64,000 nt of DNA from Sapria himalayana (taxonomy: Eukaryota > Streptophyta > Magnoliopsida > Malpighiales > Rafflesiaceae): the NCBI GenBank assembly GCA_029783825.1, contig JAREIK010001471.1:103882-167881 (forward strand), read 5' to 3'. The number at the start of each line of letters is the position of its first letter. Positions within the stretch are counted from its first letter, which is position 1. A model generated the notes under the pieces. It was not told the DNA's origin. It worked only from the letters and a program-made list of their open reading frames with translations, and made no database searches. The position numbers and the translations under genes were made by a program. Shown in pieces: positions 14,140 to 26,419 of this stretch.

Positions 14140-15539
14140 TAGATAGATAGATATATAGATAAAAAGATTGTTAGAAAGAAAGAAAGAAAGATAGCCAGAT
14201 AATAAATATATATATATATATAGATAGATAGAAACAAAGATTGCCAAATTGATAGGCAAATATATAAATAGATTAAAAATTAGATAGGCAAATAGATAAT
14301 CAGATTGATAATTAGATCGAAAAATAGATTGAGAGATAGATTTACAATTTGATAGCCAAATTGATACACATATTAATAGACAAATTGGTAGATAGATTGT
14401 TAGACATATATATATATATATATCTATATAGATAGTCATTTATATAGATAGATAGGTAGGTAGGTAGGTAGATATTAAATAGATAGATAGATAGATAGAC
14501 ATAAAGATCGATAGAAAGATAGAAAAATAAACTGATAGATAGATAGAAAAATAGACCAATAGATAGATAGATAATTAGATGTATAAATAGAAAGATAGAT
14601 AGATTGATTGATTGATAAATATACAGATAGATAGACAATATAAAAATAGACAGATAGATAGGCAAATAGACTGACATATAAAAAGAAAGATAAATAGATG
14701 AATAAACCAATAGATATACAAACAAAAAGACAAATAAATAGACATAAAGATAGAAAGAAAGATATATAGACAATTAAAAACATATAGACATTTAGATAGA
14801 TAGACAAATCTAAAGAAAGACAAATGAATAGTTAGATAGATAAACAGATTGATGGGTAGATAGACAAAAGATATATATACAAATATTTATATAGATAGAT
14901 AGATAGATAGATAAATAAATAGATAGACAAATAGTTATACAAATAAATAGATAGATAAATCGATAGATAGATACATAAATCGATAGATTGATTGATTGAT
15001 ATATTGATAAATAGATAGACATATATATAGACATATAGATGGATGGATACACAAACAGATAGATAGACAGATAGATAGATAGATAGACATATAAAGAAAT
15101 CGATATACAGATAGATAAATAGATTGATAAACAGATAGATAGACATATAGATAGATTGATAGATAGATAGACATATATACATACAAATAGATAGTCAGAT
15201 AGATAGACTATAGAAAGTTAGACAAATAGACTGACAGATACATATGTAGATAGATAAACATACTAATAGACAAACTGATAGATAGACAGATTGACTTATA
15301 GACATTCAAATAGATAGTCATATAAACAAATAGATAGATAGATAGTAAGATATCTAGATATAGAGATAGATATACTATTAGATAAACAGATAGACTGATA
15401 TATAGATAGATATATAGATATATAGATAGTTTGAAAGATAGATTGATAGAAAGATAATAAATAGATAGACATACTGATACATAAATAGATAGATAGATAG
15501 AGAGATACATAAATAGGTATATAGACAAATAGATAGAAT
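12045..15539 (+). repeat. Interrupted GATA array, first block after the polarity switch
   Basis: From ~12045 the + strand reads GATA/AGAT, the opposite polarity to the preceding 11.5 kb. Variant units form local clusters: GACA at ~14104-14139, GAAA at ~14172-14190, GTAG at ~13649-13667 and ~14453-14471. All long open frames lie on the - strand and are again Tyr-Leu-Ser-Ile repeats. The block ends exactly at the CACTA insertion, with AAT at 15537-15539. Confidence 0.95.
12173..12215. repeat. (AT)n tract close to the array polarity switch
   Basis: About 43 bases of AT dinucleotide roughly 130 bases to the right of the TATC-to-GATA switch. Confidence 0.85.
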
Positions 15540-15554
15540 CACTACAAGAAAAAT
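15540..15554 (+). repeat. Left terminal inverted repeat of CACTA element 1
   Basis: CACTACAAGAAAAAT, the canonical plant CACTA terminus. It pairs imperfectly with the right terminus at 31456-31470, whose reverse complement begins CACTACAAAAAATCC. Confidence 0.95.
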
Positions 15555-15559
15555 TCATT

Positions 15560-16500
15560 TTAGCTATGGAATTTTTGCTAGGGTCAATCCCTAGCTAAAT
15601 TGCAATGGATTAGCTTGGGAATAGCAAGGGATTAATGTTTTTTTAGAAAAAAAAACAATCGATTAGTGACGAAAAATTTTTCATAAATTCCCTAAAAAAA
15701 AGCGGGGGATTTAGTGATGGATTAGCGACGGAAGATTTTGTAAAATCCGTTCAAGAAAAGTGGGGGTTTTAGCGACGAAATTAGCGATGGATTAGTGAAA
15801 AATTTTTTTCGTAAATTCTACTCAAGAAAAGCGGGGAATTTACAGACGGATTAGCGACAGAATATCTCTAGCTAATACCATCCATTATTTAGTGATGGAT
15901 TTAGCGAGAGATTTTCGATCACTAATACAAGTCATTATTTAGCGACGGATTTAGCGACGGATTTTCCCTCGGTAATACTAGCCATTATTTAGGGAAAGAT
16001 TTTCCCTCGCTTATAATATTTATCATTTAGCCACATATTTAGCGATGAAATTTTCTCTACTAATAAAATCCATTATTTTGCAATGGATTTAGTGATGGAA
16101 TTTCTATTGCTAATAAAATCGATGATTTAATGACGGATTTAGTGACAGAATTTTCCTTGCTAATAAAATACATTATTTAGCGACGGATTTAGCGACGGAA
16201 TTTCCCTTATTATAAAATCTATGATTTAGCGATAGATTTAGGGACAAAATTTCTCTTACTAATTGAATCTATGATTTAGCGACGAATTTAGCAACATAAT
16301 TTTTCTTGTTAATAGAATCCATGATTTAGTGATGGATTTAGCAATGGATTTAGTGACGGAATTTCTCATGCTAATAAAATCTATAATTTAGCGACAAATT
16401 TTCTCGAGCTAGTAAAATATGTAATATAGTGATGAATTTTTTCTACCTTATAAAATCTGTAATTTAGCTACGGATTTAGCAACGAGATTTCTCTACCCAA
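15560..16500 (+). repeat. 5' subterminal repeat region of CACTA element 1
   Basis: Degenerate copies of a ~55-62 base unit follow each other. Each unit has one or two TTAGCGACGGA-like cores, then a TTTCCCTCGCTAATA-like segment and ATCCATTAT or ATCCATGAT. In En/Spm elements such subterminal repeats are the binding sites of the TNPA protein; that role here is inferred from the family. The repeats stop abruptly at ~16500, where plain AT-rich DNA begins. Confidence 0.85.
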
Positions 16501-19500
16501 TATTTATTTATATAATTTTTTTTTTATTTTTTATTAGTTTTAATATTGTATTTAATTTTGTTTATTAAAAGTATGTTAATGGTCTATAGATGAGCAATCC
16601 TTAAAACATACATTCTCCTCGTAAAATCATAAAAAAATTATATTATAAATAAATAATTTAAAAAATATCCAAATACAAAAAACAATTATATATATTAATA
16701 AGGACTAAATTAACTATTTCTATGATGTATTAATTTTTTATAAAATTATACAAAAAAATTTTCTAAAATTTTAAAATAAGAATCTTAAAAATTTGTATTA
16801 AAGTAACATTAAATATTAAATTCAATAAGTATAATAATTTTTTTCTTTATTTTAAAAATTAAATTAACATTTATTAAAATTTCTATTAATATAAATATAA
16901 ATTAATTCATTATATAATAAAATAGAATATATTTTATAAATTATCTGAATTGATGAATAAACTAGTAAATATTAAATATTATTATTAGTAAAAAAATTTT
17001 ATTATTATAGAAAACTTTTAAATAAATAAATAATACAATATTTGAAAATCTTGATATATAATATAAATATAATTTTTTAATAAAGTTAAAAGAAAATAAA
17101 TTAATATTTATAAATAAATACATAGATGGTTGCTCTTAAAAAAATTTATACAAATTAAACAATTGAGTACTATTTTGACTATTAGCTTTTAACATTAATT
17201 ATTTATTAAAATGATAATATGACTTAAATATTTTAAATGATAAAATATAAAGTTTTATATATTTTTTTAACATTAATAGTATTTTATAATTCTTAGGCGA
17301 GTGACTAGAAGGCAAGTCATCTTTTCATTTATGTCTTAATATATAGAGTTTGTTAATTTTGTACATATTTTATTTTTTTTATAAGGCTAATCATATTTTT
17401 TTATTGTTTATATATTTTTTGTTTATATTAATATTATAATAAAAAAATTTAAGGTGTTTATTTTTTCATTTGGGCCTTGCAACATGCACATTTTGTTCAA
17501 AAACTTTTTTATAGTGAATACAATTAATTACTCTTTTTGATTATATATATATATATATTATTTATTTAATGTTATAATAATTAAAAATATAAAAAATTTG
17601 ATTATCTTCTTCGACATCAATTATCTTCTTCAACACTGATGCTTAAGTGACGTGAATCTCCGCAGAAGGCCATCCATCCCTCGACACCGATGCTTCAACA
17701 TATATTCGATTTCGAGGTTTAAGTTTTAATTTTTATTTGATTTGAGGTACATTTTATACATTTATTCTTCATCGATTAACTTGATTAAGCTTAAGTTTTA
17801 ATGTTCCTAAAATTCTTTTCCTTTACTCACCGTGGTGTTTTTGGATCGTGTATATATACTTAATCATATACATACTTCATGCATTTGTGATATAATGCAT
17901 TGTCATTGTGTGGATTTTGATGGTACATAGTAGGTATGCCGAATTAAAAAAAAATCAATATAAATAACTACATACTCTATACAAAAATAGTAGACATAAA
18001 TATAAGTTTGTTTTAAATAAGTATGTTTTAACATAACTATATATATATAACTATAAAAAAGTATACATAAACTATCTAAACATAATTATATCTATAATTT
18101 TTTTATTACCATCGATGTGAAATGAAAAAATTGTTATGCATTGTTTGAGCATTGAAAAAGTATACATAAACTATAAAAATCGATTTTGATCGTGTATATA
18201 TATGCATTGTTTGAGCATGTTGGTATTAAGTGGGAGAACTTATTTATCATGGTTTGGGTGATTTTGTTGCTATAGTTTGCTGGTATCTTTTTTTTGTTAT
18301 GGTTATAAATATTTCTTTTTAAAACTTCAATTATTCATGGCCCATTGCTAATGTTTTTGTTCACGGGGGTTTTTGAATGAGGAGCACAAAATAAAAATAC
18401 ATATGTTCTTGATTTATTATCTATATTGCATGAAGAACACAAAAAGATAATTCTAATAATTATTCTAAAAAATAAATTTTTTAGAATAATTATTCAAAAA
18501 CAAATAGTTTTAATCTGTATTTTGCTATTATATGAATGATAAAATGAGAGTGTGTGTATGATCATAGTTTGTGTTATTTATGGTATGTTTTTTAGTAGTG
18601 TATTTTTTGATAGTATAAGTTTTTTGTTGTGTTCATTTATTTTATGGTAATGTGTATATTTGTTTAATAATTTTTGCATTATTAAAATTACTATGTGCTA
18701 TGGATTTAACATCATTATGAAAAATCCAAAAAAGCCATTTTGGTTAATCTATTAATAATTTTTGTAGTGTGTATGTGCGCGCATGTGTGTAATAAAAATA
18801 ATGTGAATATATATATATATATATATTTCCTATTTATTAATTCAACTCTATTAAGTAAAGTTTGGGAAAATGAAAAATAATTTTGTGATTTAATTCAAAA
18901 TTATCATATTTAATTAACTGGTTTGATATTTGAACTATAATATTTTTCAAATTGGTTTGAAACCCATTGATGGTTATCTTTTGATAATCTTTTGAGATTG
19001 GAAGGCATATCAATTGAATATTCATGTCTTTGCTTGCTCTATTGATATGTTTTTGTTAGGTAACCAAACTTTTTGATTGATTAATCTTGTCATAGAGAAA
19101 ATATTATCATTAAAGGAGACCATAATTAGTCTTTCTAGACCTTAGTTTCTCCAATGGAGATGATTTGTAGAACATATATTACCAACCTCAAGACCATTTA
19201 CCTTGTAAAAAAATGCAATTTGATGTTGTATCATGGTTGATGAGTGAGATACATATATCACTATGTTCTATCATATCTAGGAAGTTGTTAACAATGGAAA
19301 ATCAACCACTCAAACATATGCTCTAACAAATGGATTCCTATATGTTGCAAGTTGATACTCATCTATTATAAATCTTGCACAATTGGTAATTAATCTACCC
19401 TTTATACTTTATTTGCAATTAGATACTCATCTATTAGTAAGCTTTCTCAATTGAACTATAATCTATATTTTTATCTTTGATTAATGAGAAAGTATAATGG

Positions 19501-20040
19501 CATATACTATAGACCATGTTAAAGATAAAGCATAGAGAAATATTATCTCATCTATAAATGAGCATTCTCATTTGAAAGTAGATACTCATTTGTGATAGTA
19601 GCAGTACAAGAAGAAGAAGTTTAAAAAGATGAAGAAGAAGCAGTAAGAGTATGATAAAAAGTTTAAGATGATGATAAAATTAGAGTAGCCTTAGAGCTCT
19701 TAAGTAGCAATTACATGCGTTACAAGAAATCCTAATCATTCTACTTTTCAAATAGAAAGAAATAATAGGCTTGCATCTCTTAAATTACAAAACAAAATAA
19801 CAAAAACAATTTAATATTATGCATTGATACCACTAAAAGATAGGAATATTGCTCTGTGAAGTATTTTCTTAAATCAGTTCAATTTTAAATTTTATTAAAT
19901 AGATTTTCTTGTCAATGAAAGTACTAATCTTTATAATTTGTTGCATCCAAAAACAGCACTAACTTTTATCTAACTTTGCAAAAAAAAAAGGAATTCCCTC
20001 CACAACACTAATAATAATAATACTTAACATTTTCATCCTT
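16501..20040. other. AT-rich interior of CACTA element 1, no gene recognised
   Basis: About 3.5 kb of very AT-rich DNA lies between the subterminal repeats and the transposase gene. No frame longer than ~60 codons looks like a protein; the antisense frame 18837-19025 has no recognisable motif. Around 17590-17720 a slightly less AT-rich segment contains 'CGACACCGATGCTTC' and a partial copy of it. Around 19350-19590 the phrase GATACTCATCTATTA recurs, suggesting a decayed short tandem repeat. Confidence 0.6.
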
Positions 20041-20041
20041 A

Positions 20042-20045
<4 letters not shown>

Positions 20046-20072
<27 letters not shown>
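20046..20072. repeat. (CA)n microsatellite
   Basis: Roughly thirteen CA units inside the noncoding part of the CACTA element. Confidence 0.9.
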
Positions 20073-20384
20073 TAATGAATAATTATGTTATGGAATCCAA
20101 AATATATATATCTATGATTTGGGTTATATTTTAGTACCTATATTCGGATACTAATAATTATCCGATTATAATTAAAAAAAACATTATGCATAAACTTTTT
20201 TTAGCTTACTCAGTTGCAAAAACGAGTTAATGCATCTGTTTATGCATACAAAGTATTTATGAACTCCATATGCATATGTTTTTGTTTATGAAATAATGAG
20301 TTTCTACATAAACTCATATGCATACTTGAGTATATGCATTCCATATGAAAAAATGAAGGTAATTATCAGTATATGAATTTGTAA

Positions 20385-20416
20385 GACCCAAATCATAAAT
20401 ATTTTGGATTTGGGTC
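20385..20416. repeat. Short perfect inverted repeat (hairpin)
   Basis: GACCCAAATC at 20385-20394 is the exact reverse complement of GATTTGGGTC at 20407-20416, with a 12-base AT-rich loop. No T-run follows, and no function can be assigned. Confidence 0.6.
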
Positions 20417-20809
20417 CCTAAATGGTATATTAAAATTAAAAATTGTAAAAAAATATAATTATTTTCATGTTGGTTTCCCTTAACATTTTTTCATATAATA
20501 TTATGACTTTTATCCACTTTTATTGCACCGAAATGCATCAGCTTTGTTTATCTAACATAAGTTTTTAAAAAATTTTAATCTAAAATAATATTTTCAGAAA
20601 TCAAAAAATCAATTTTTGATTCTCATAGAGTTTACCAAATACACTTCTTCAAAGAAAAATGATAGGTTAAAACCTAGGGCTTACACCTATTTAATGATGT
20701 CACCAACCATCCAACTAGTAACTTTTTAGAAATCTTGGATTCAAAAAACTTTATCATTAAAACACAAGTAGGATTTGATTATTTTAAGTGTTTAAAATTA
20801 AAAGTATTT

Positions 20810-21690
20810 CTGTAACTATAAGTATACCCACATTTAACTATATTTATAATTACATTTATAATAACATACAATATAATATTTAACTATATGTGTATAACTA
20901 TGTATAAATATCTGTATAACTATATATAAATATTTGTATAATTATATAACACTCTACAACATTAAATATAACTATATTTATAACCATGTATACATATATG
21001 TAAATCTATATATTTATTGATAACTTTATATATTTGTGCATAACTATTTGTATGAATATATTTATATATAACTATATGTTTAAATATATAGAAATATTAA
21101 TGGCTATATATACTATATGTATAATAACATATAATTATAAATAATTCTATCTTACTATATGTATAACTATAAAAACTTTATAAATAACTATATTTAAATA
21201 TATAATTAACATGTATTTAATATACATTTTTATATATTAGTATAAAAAATGTATTTTAGCATTTCCATACCTATATATAACTATATGTATAAATATATGA
21301 AATTATATGAAAAAAATATTTACATACATTTATAAATATAAGTTTAACTATACGTGTAACTATATGTATAACCACATGTAACTATATTTATAATTATATG
21401 TATAAAAACATACAACATAATGTTTAACTAAATGTGTATGACTATATATATATATATATATATTTGTATAACAATAAAAACTCTATATAAATAAATATAA
21501 CTTTATTTTTAATTATCTAAACATATATGTATACATATATGTAAATCTATATAATTGTTTATAACTTTGTATACATTTATTTATATTTACTTATAACTAC
21601 TTGTATGCATATATCTATATATAATTATATGTTAAACTAAATGTAACTATTTATAACTACATTTACTATTTGTATCCTAACATTTAATTA
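20810..21690. repeat. AT-rich minisatellite-like region
   Basis: The phrases TAACTATATGTATAA, ATTTATAATTACAT and ACATACAATATAATATTTAACTA recur many times with small changes over ~0.9 kb, some of them twice about 560 bases apart (near 20862 and 21408). This looks like a degenerated AT-rich tandem repeat that was also duplicated as a block. Confidence 0.65.
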
Positions 21691-21965
21691 TATATGGGAT
21701 AATATTATTTTGTTGCACCAACTTGAAATAAAATGGCTAAAGATATAATATCAATAATATATAAGCACATAGCATGAGAGTGTCCGTTGATCAGGTTCAT
21801 ATATGTTATAATACAAATAAGGGTCGTACTCTTACCTAATCCTAGCCCTTGGGGCTTAGGCTCAAATATGAACTTATGTATAACAAAAAATGTAATATTT
21901 GATAGGTTTGTACTAAAGAACTTATATTTTCTTTTATATAATTCTTCATTCTAACACTACACTCT

Positions 21966-22290
21966 CTATGTGTCTCTCTCTCTCTCTATAATTTTTTCTG
22001 TCCATCTCTTCCTCTTTTTCTTTGTGTCACACTCTCTCTTGTGTCATTTTTTTTCTGGCTCTTCTTTCTTGCTTATTCTCTCTCTCCACCCCCCCCTCTC
22101 TCTCCCTCTCTCTCTCTCCCTCTCTCTATTTCCCTCTCTCCCCCCTCTCCTTTTCACCTTTTCTCTCCCACTCTCTTCCCTCCTTTTCTCTCCCTCTCTC
22201 TCTCTCCCTCCCCCATGTCTATCGATTTCTCTACCCATCTCTCTCTCCACCTTATCTATATCTTTCTCTCTCTCTCCCTCTTCTCCTTTA
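21966..22290 (+). repeat. Polypyrimidine (CT/CCT)n tract upstream of the transposase gene
   Basis: About 325 bases are almost pure C and T, dominated by CTCTCT and CTCCCT. The tract ends ~280 bases before the transposase start at 22574. Its open frames in several phases (Ser/Leu/Pro-rich on +, Arg/Glu-rich on -) are by-products of the composition. Pyrimidine tracts of this kind are common in plant promoters and 5' leaders, so a promoter role is plausible but not shown. Confidence 0.8.
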
Positions 22291-22573
22291 AACATTAAAT
22301 GTATTTTTTTTTGCTTTCATTTATTGTGCATTATTGTACTTTGCACCCTTTATCTAGTATAACTATGATATCTTTTAAATTATATCGTGCTAAAAATTAC
22401 ATTATCTATTAATGTAGATTGTGCAAACGGCTTGCCTCTATATTCACGATATTTAAATTTTAAATATTTATCTATAAGAAATTTTATTTTATTCTTTGTA
22501 TATTTTGAAGTAATAAACTGTTTTATTTATATTAATAATTGAGCATTATTTTATGTAAATAAAACAAGGCAAA

Positions 22574-25500
22574 ATGAGCTCAGATCGTCAGTGGATGTAC
22601 AAAAGGGTTATTAATAGATTTTTGAATAAAGATTTTTTAATTGGGCTTGAAACTTTCATCAATTTTGCATGTAGTTAATGGAGATTGAAGGATGGAGAAA
22701 AAATTAAGTATCCATTTAATCATCGAAAGTGTCAGAATATCCCTTTTCATTAAGCAAACACTATAAGATATCATTTGGCAAAATATGGCTTTGTGCCAAA
22801 TTATTTTGTTTGGATTTATCATGGGAAAAGTACAAAGGCTCTGAATATTGACCAAAATGAGGGTATTGAATCGTTTGCTTGTGGTGAAGAATCATCAAAC
22901 ATATACCATAGAATGATCATGGAAGCTCCTGGTTCTGACTTCAATATGGATTACTTGGATGAACTACCTAATCCTGAAGCTCGGAAATTTTATGAAATGC
23001 TTAAAGCTGCAGATAAAGAGTTGTGGCATGGTTGTAAAACACATTCGCAATTGTCACTTGTGGATTGACAAATGAGCATTAAGTCAGAAAATCATATGTC
23101 TGAGAAATTATTTGATCAGGTGACAAAACTGATGAAAGAGATTTTTCCGGATAATAATTTGATCACTAACAACTTTTACAACACTAAGAAGTTACTACAA
23201 GGAATGGATCTACCAGTGGGAAAAATTAATTGTTGTTTAAATGGATGCATGTTATACTAGGGCTGTGATAGTGATTTAATTAGCTGTAAGTTTTGCGGCC
23301 ATCCTCGATTTAGGAAGGCACCTCGTGCTCTAGAAACACGAAAAAAATTGAAGGTTGTCTTTAAGTAGATTCATTATTTTCCATTAATTCCTCGATTACA
23401 GAGACTATATGCATCAAATGCTACAGAAAATGATATGTGGTGGCATTCCGAGCATGAGGTTGAAGAAGGGGTAATGCGTCATCCATCAGATTCACCTACT
23501 TGGATGCATTTTAATTATATACATCAAGATTTTGCAGTATAAAGTCGAAATGTGAGATAGGGTCTCTACACTAATGGATTTCATCTATTTGGGCAATCTG
23601 GATAACAGTATTCAACATGGCCAGTGATAGTGATGCCTTATAACTTGCCTCCGTGGTTGTGTATGAAAGAGAAAAATATATTTTTGTCATTATTGGTTCA
23701 AGGGCCAAAAAATCCAAAAGACATGCTGGATATTTTTTTACAGTCACTTATTGCAGAGTTAAATCATTTATGGGATGTTGGCGTGAATACATATGATATC
23801 TCAAAGAAGCAAAATTTCATTATGTGGACAGCCCTTATGTGGACGGTAAATGACTTTCCTGCATATTCAATGTTATCTGGCTGGAGTACTGTAGGATGAT
23901 TCACATGCTCGTATTACATGACAAATTCTGATGGATTTACCCTCAAATTTAGTGGTAAATAGTCATGGTTTGATAACCATCATAAGTTTCTACCTACGAA
24001 TCATCCATTTCGAAGAAATAGAACTGCATTTCAAAACAATAAAACTGTGATGACAGTTGCACCAGCTATTCATTCAGAAGATGATATTATTACAGAAATT
24101 CATAGTTTGGGTTTGAAGAATGTAACTGAAAAGGATGCTATTAGAAGTAATGGAACAATAAGCAAATTATTTGGCTGGAGGAAGCATTGTATATTTTGGG
24201 ACTTCCCCTATTGGAAGTCCAATTTTATTCGTCATAACTTAGATGTGATCCATATTGAAAAAAAATGTTTTTGACAATGTTTTCAACACTGTCCTTAATG
24301 TAGATGGAAAACAAAAGACACTTTAAAACCAAGACAAGTGCTGAAAGATTAATGTAGTGGCCTGAATTGAAACTGAATGAGCAAACAGGAAAATTCTCTA
24401 AAGCTTGCTACAAACTTGATAAGAAGGCAAGACAAATATTATGTGAATGGGTAAAAAATTTGAAATTCCTTGATGGATATGTGTCAAATATGGGTAGATA
24501 CATGGATATGAAGAATCTTATGTTATTTGAAATGAAAAGTCATGACAGTCATGTATTTATATAGAGATTAATACCAATTGCATTCCGTGAATTACTACCA
24601 CAAAGTGTTTGGAAGGTCCTTACAGAACTAAGTTTGTTTTTCAAACATCTAACTGTAACCACAATCAAAATAGATGACATTGTGAGGCTGGAGAATGACA
24701 TTCCACTTATTATTTTTAATCTAAAACGGATATTTCCACCGAGTTTTTTTGACTAAATGGAGCATTTGCTAGTCTCTTTGGCATATGAAGCAAGGTTTGT
24801 TGGGCCAGTGCAATTCAGGTGGATGTATCCTTTTGAGAGGTAAAAACATATAATTTGCTGTGTTTTATTATTTCGTACTTTAAGTAATATTGTAATTTAA
24901 TCAAATTGAAACCTAACATTGTGGTTGTAGGTATCTTCGTAAGTTGAAATTGAATGTTAGAAAAAAGTCAAAAGTTAAAGGTTCAATTTGCAATGCATAT
25001 TTAGTAGAAGAGCATCATCATTTTGTTCTTATTATTTTGATGATCATGTCAATACAAAGAATTGAAATGTTTCGTGGAATTATGAAGGTCATGTGATGGT
25101 TGAAGATGATTCTATGGACAAACTATCTATCTTCAAGTATCTTAGAAGAGCATTTGGAAGAGTAATGAAAAGATGTATGATAGATTAAGAGTACAAAGCA
25201 ACCAGGAGCTATGTTTTATTTAATTGTGAAATGGTTGCACTATACATTGAGTATGTATACACAAAAAGGTTGCAAGTTAAATCATAGTTTAATTTTATCT
25301 TTAATAGGAATTATTAAAAATTGATATACATTTTGTTCTCTTTTTATATTTATGCAGTATTTATATTGAGCAGTTAAAATATAGGCAACCATCAATTTCC
25401 AGCAATGATGTCGATTATATGCTAGAAAATGAATTTACAAATTGGTTCAAAAATTATGTGAGAATTATTAAGTTTTAAATTTTGAATTATTTAATTTATC

Positions 25501-26279
25501 TTTATCTTTTATTTGTTAATATCAATTTTTTTAAATAATGTTATAGGTAATTGATCCTTCAAATGGAGATTCAAATATATATATTCAGAATCTAAGTAAA
25601 GGCCCATTTTGATATGTGACAACTTATCTTGGGCATTATGTTAATTGATATAAATTTCATACAATCGGGCACGGTTCTTATAAAATAAAAATGAATAGTG
25701 GTGTATGCATTAAAAGCACAGGATATAGTGCATATGAGATTGATTATTATGGTCAACTCAAATAAGTTATTGAGTTGGAGTATCTTGGACTCGAAAATAA
25801 CAGGATTGTATTATTTAAGTACGAGTGGTTTGATCCTACACTAAATGTGGGGACAAATATTCATTCGTTATAGAAGCTAGTGGATGTTAACCATAAACAC
25901 AGATATAATCGAAATGAGCCATTTATTATGGCAGCTCAAGCCGCTCAAGTATATTATTGTACATATCTTAGTTTATCTCGTGAAAAGAAAGATTGGTCGG
26001 CAATTTGCAAGATCAAAGCGTGGTCAAAATTTGAAGTATCACCATCGCAACAAAGTAGGAGCAAACGTAGAAATTGCACCAGCATTCCAAAAAGATGACA
26101 TAAATAATATCGAGCCTTTGAATGTAGATGAAGATCTAGAAAATTTATGTGACTCAAATGGTGGCACAATAGAAATTGAAGATGATCAATTTCTATCCGA
26201 AGATGAGTTTGAACTTTTTTCGGAATCAGACAAAATATCAGAATATCCATTGAAGGATGACAGTGATGCCGATAATTAA
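22574..26279 (+). pseudogene. TNP2-type CACTA transposase, degenerate
   Basis: This is the catalytic protein of CACTA elements, which cuts at the TIRs. Exon 1 (22574-24839) begins MSSDRQWMYKR, the Transpos_assoc domain, which runs to GFVPNYFVWIYHG near 22820. The Transposase_21 domain follows from ~23400, with WWHSEHEVEEGVMRHPSDS, MPYNLPPWLCMKEKN and DFPAYSMLSGWS. DUF4218 covers 24565-24839 (FRELLPQSVWKVLTELSLFF, ending RWMYPFER). Exons 2 (24931-25250), 3 (25358-25457) and 4 (from 25547) have GT..AG borders; exon 4 carries DUF4216 (VIELEYLGLENNRIVLFKYE; YNRNEPFIMAAQAAQVYY) and, after a frame change near 26030-26100, an acidic tail ending DDSDADN. Frame is mostly kept across exon 1, but there are at least ten in-frame stops (for example within the first domain), plus frameshifts at 24250-24370 and in exon 2. 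It cannot make a working protein. Confidence 0.95.
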
Positions 26280-26419
26280 ATTGTTATAATTTTATCATAA
26301 ATGTAAACTGTCAAAGATGTTTTATATTTTATTGAAATATATCAGTGTGTTTTATTCAAAAATGCATGCTTGTTCATTATTTTTCTATTTTTTGTTCTTT
26401 GTTTTATTTTGTACTGTAG

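Noticed and set aside
627..15558. Dozens of long open frames encoding Tyr/Leu/Ser/Ile-rich 'membrane-like' peptides (also at 32145-47590 and 58323-63611)
   Set aside because: They are the direct translation of (TATC)n, which has no stop in any phase. They occur in overlapping frames and always on the TATC strand, switching strand where the array switches.
21970..22362. Ser/Leu/Pro-rich open frames and the Arg/Glu-rich antisense frame
   Set aside because: They arise from the polypyrimidine tract; several overlapping frames are open at once and none has a domain.
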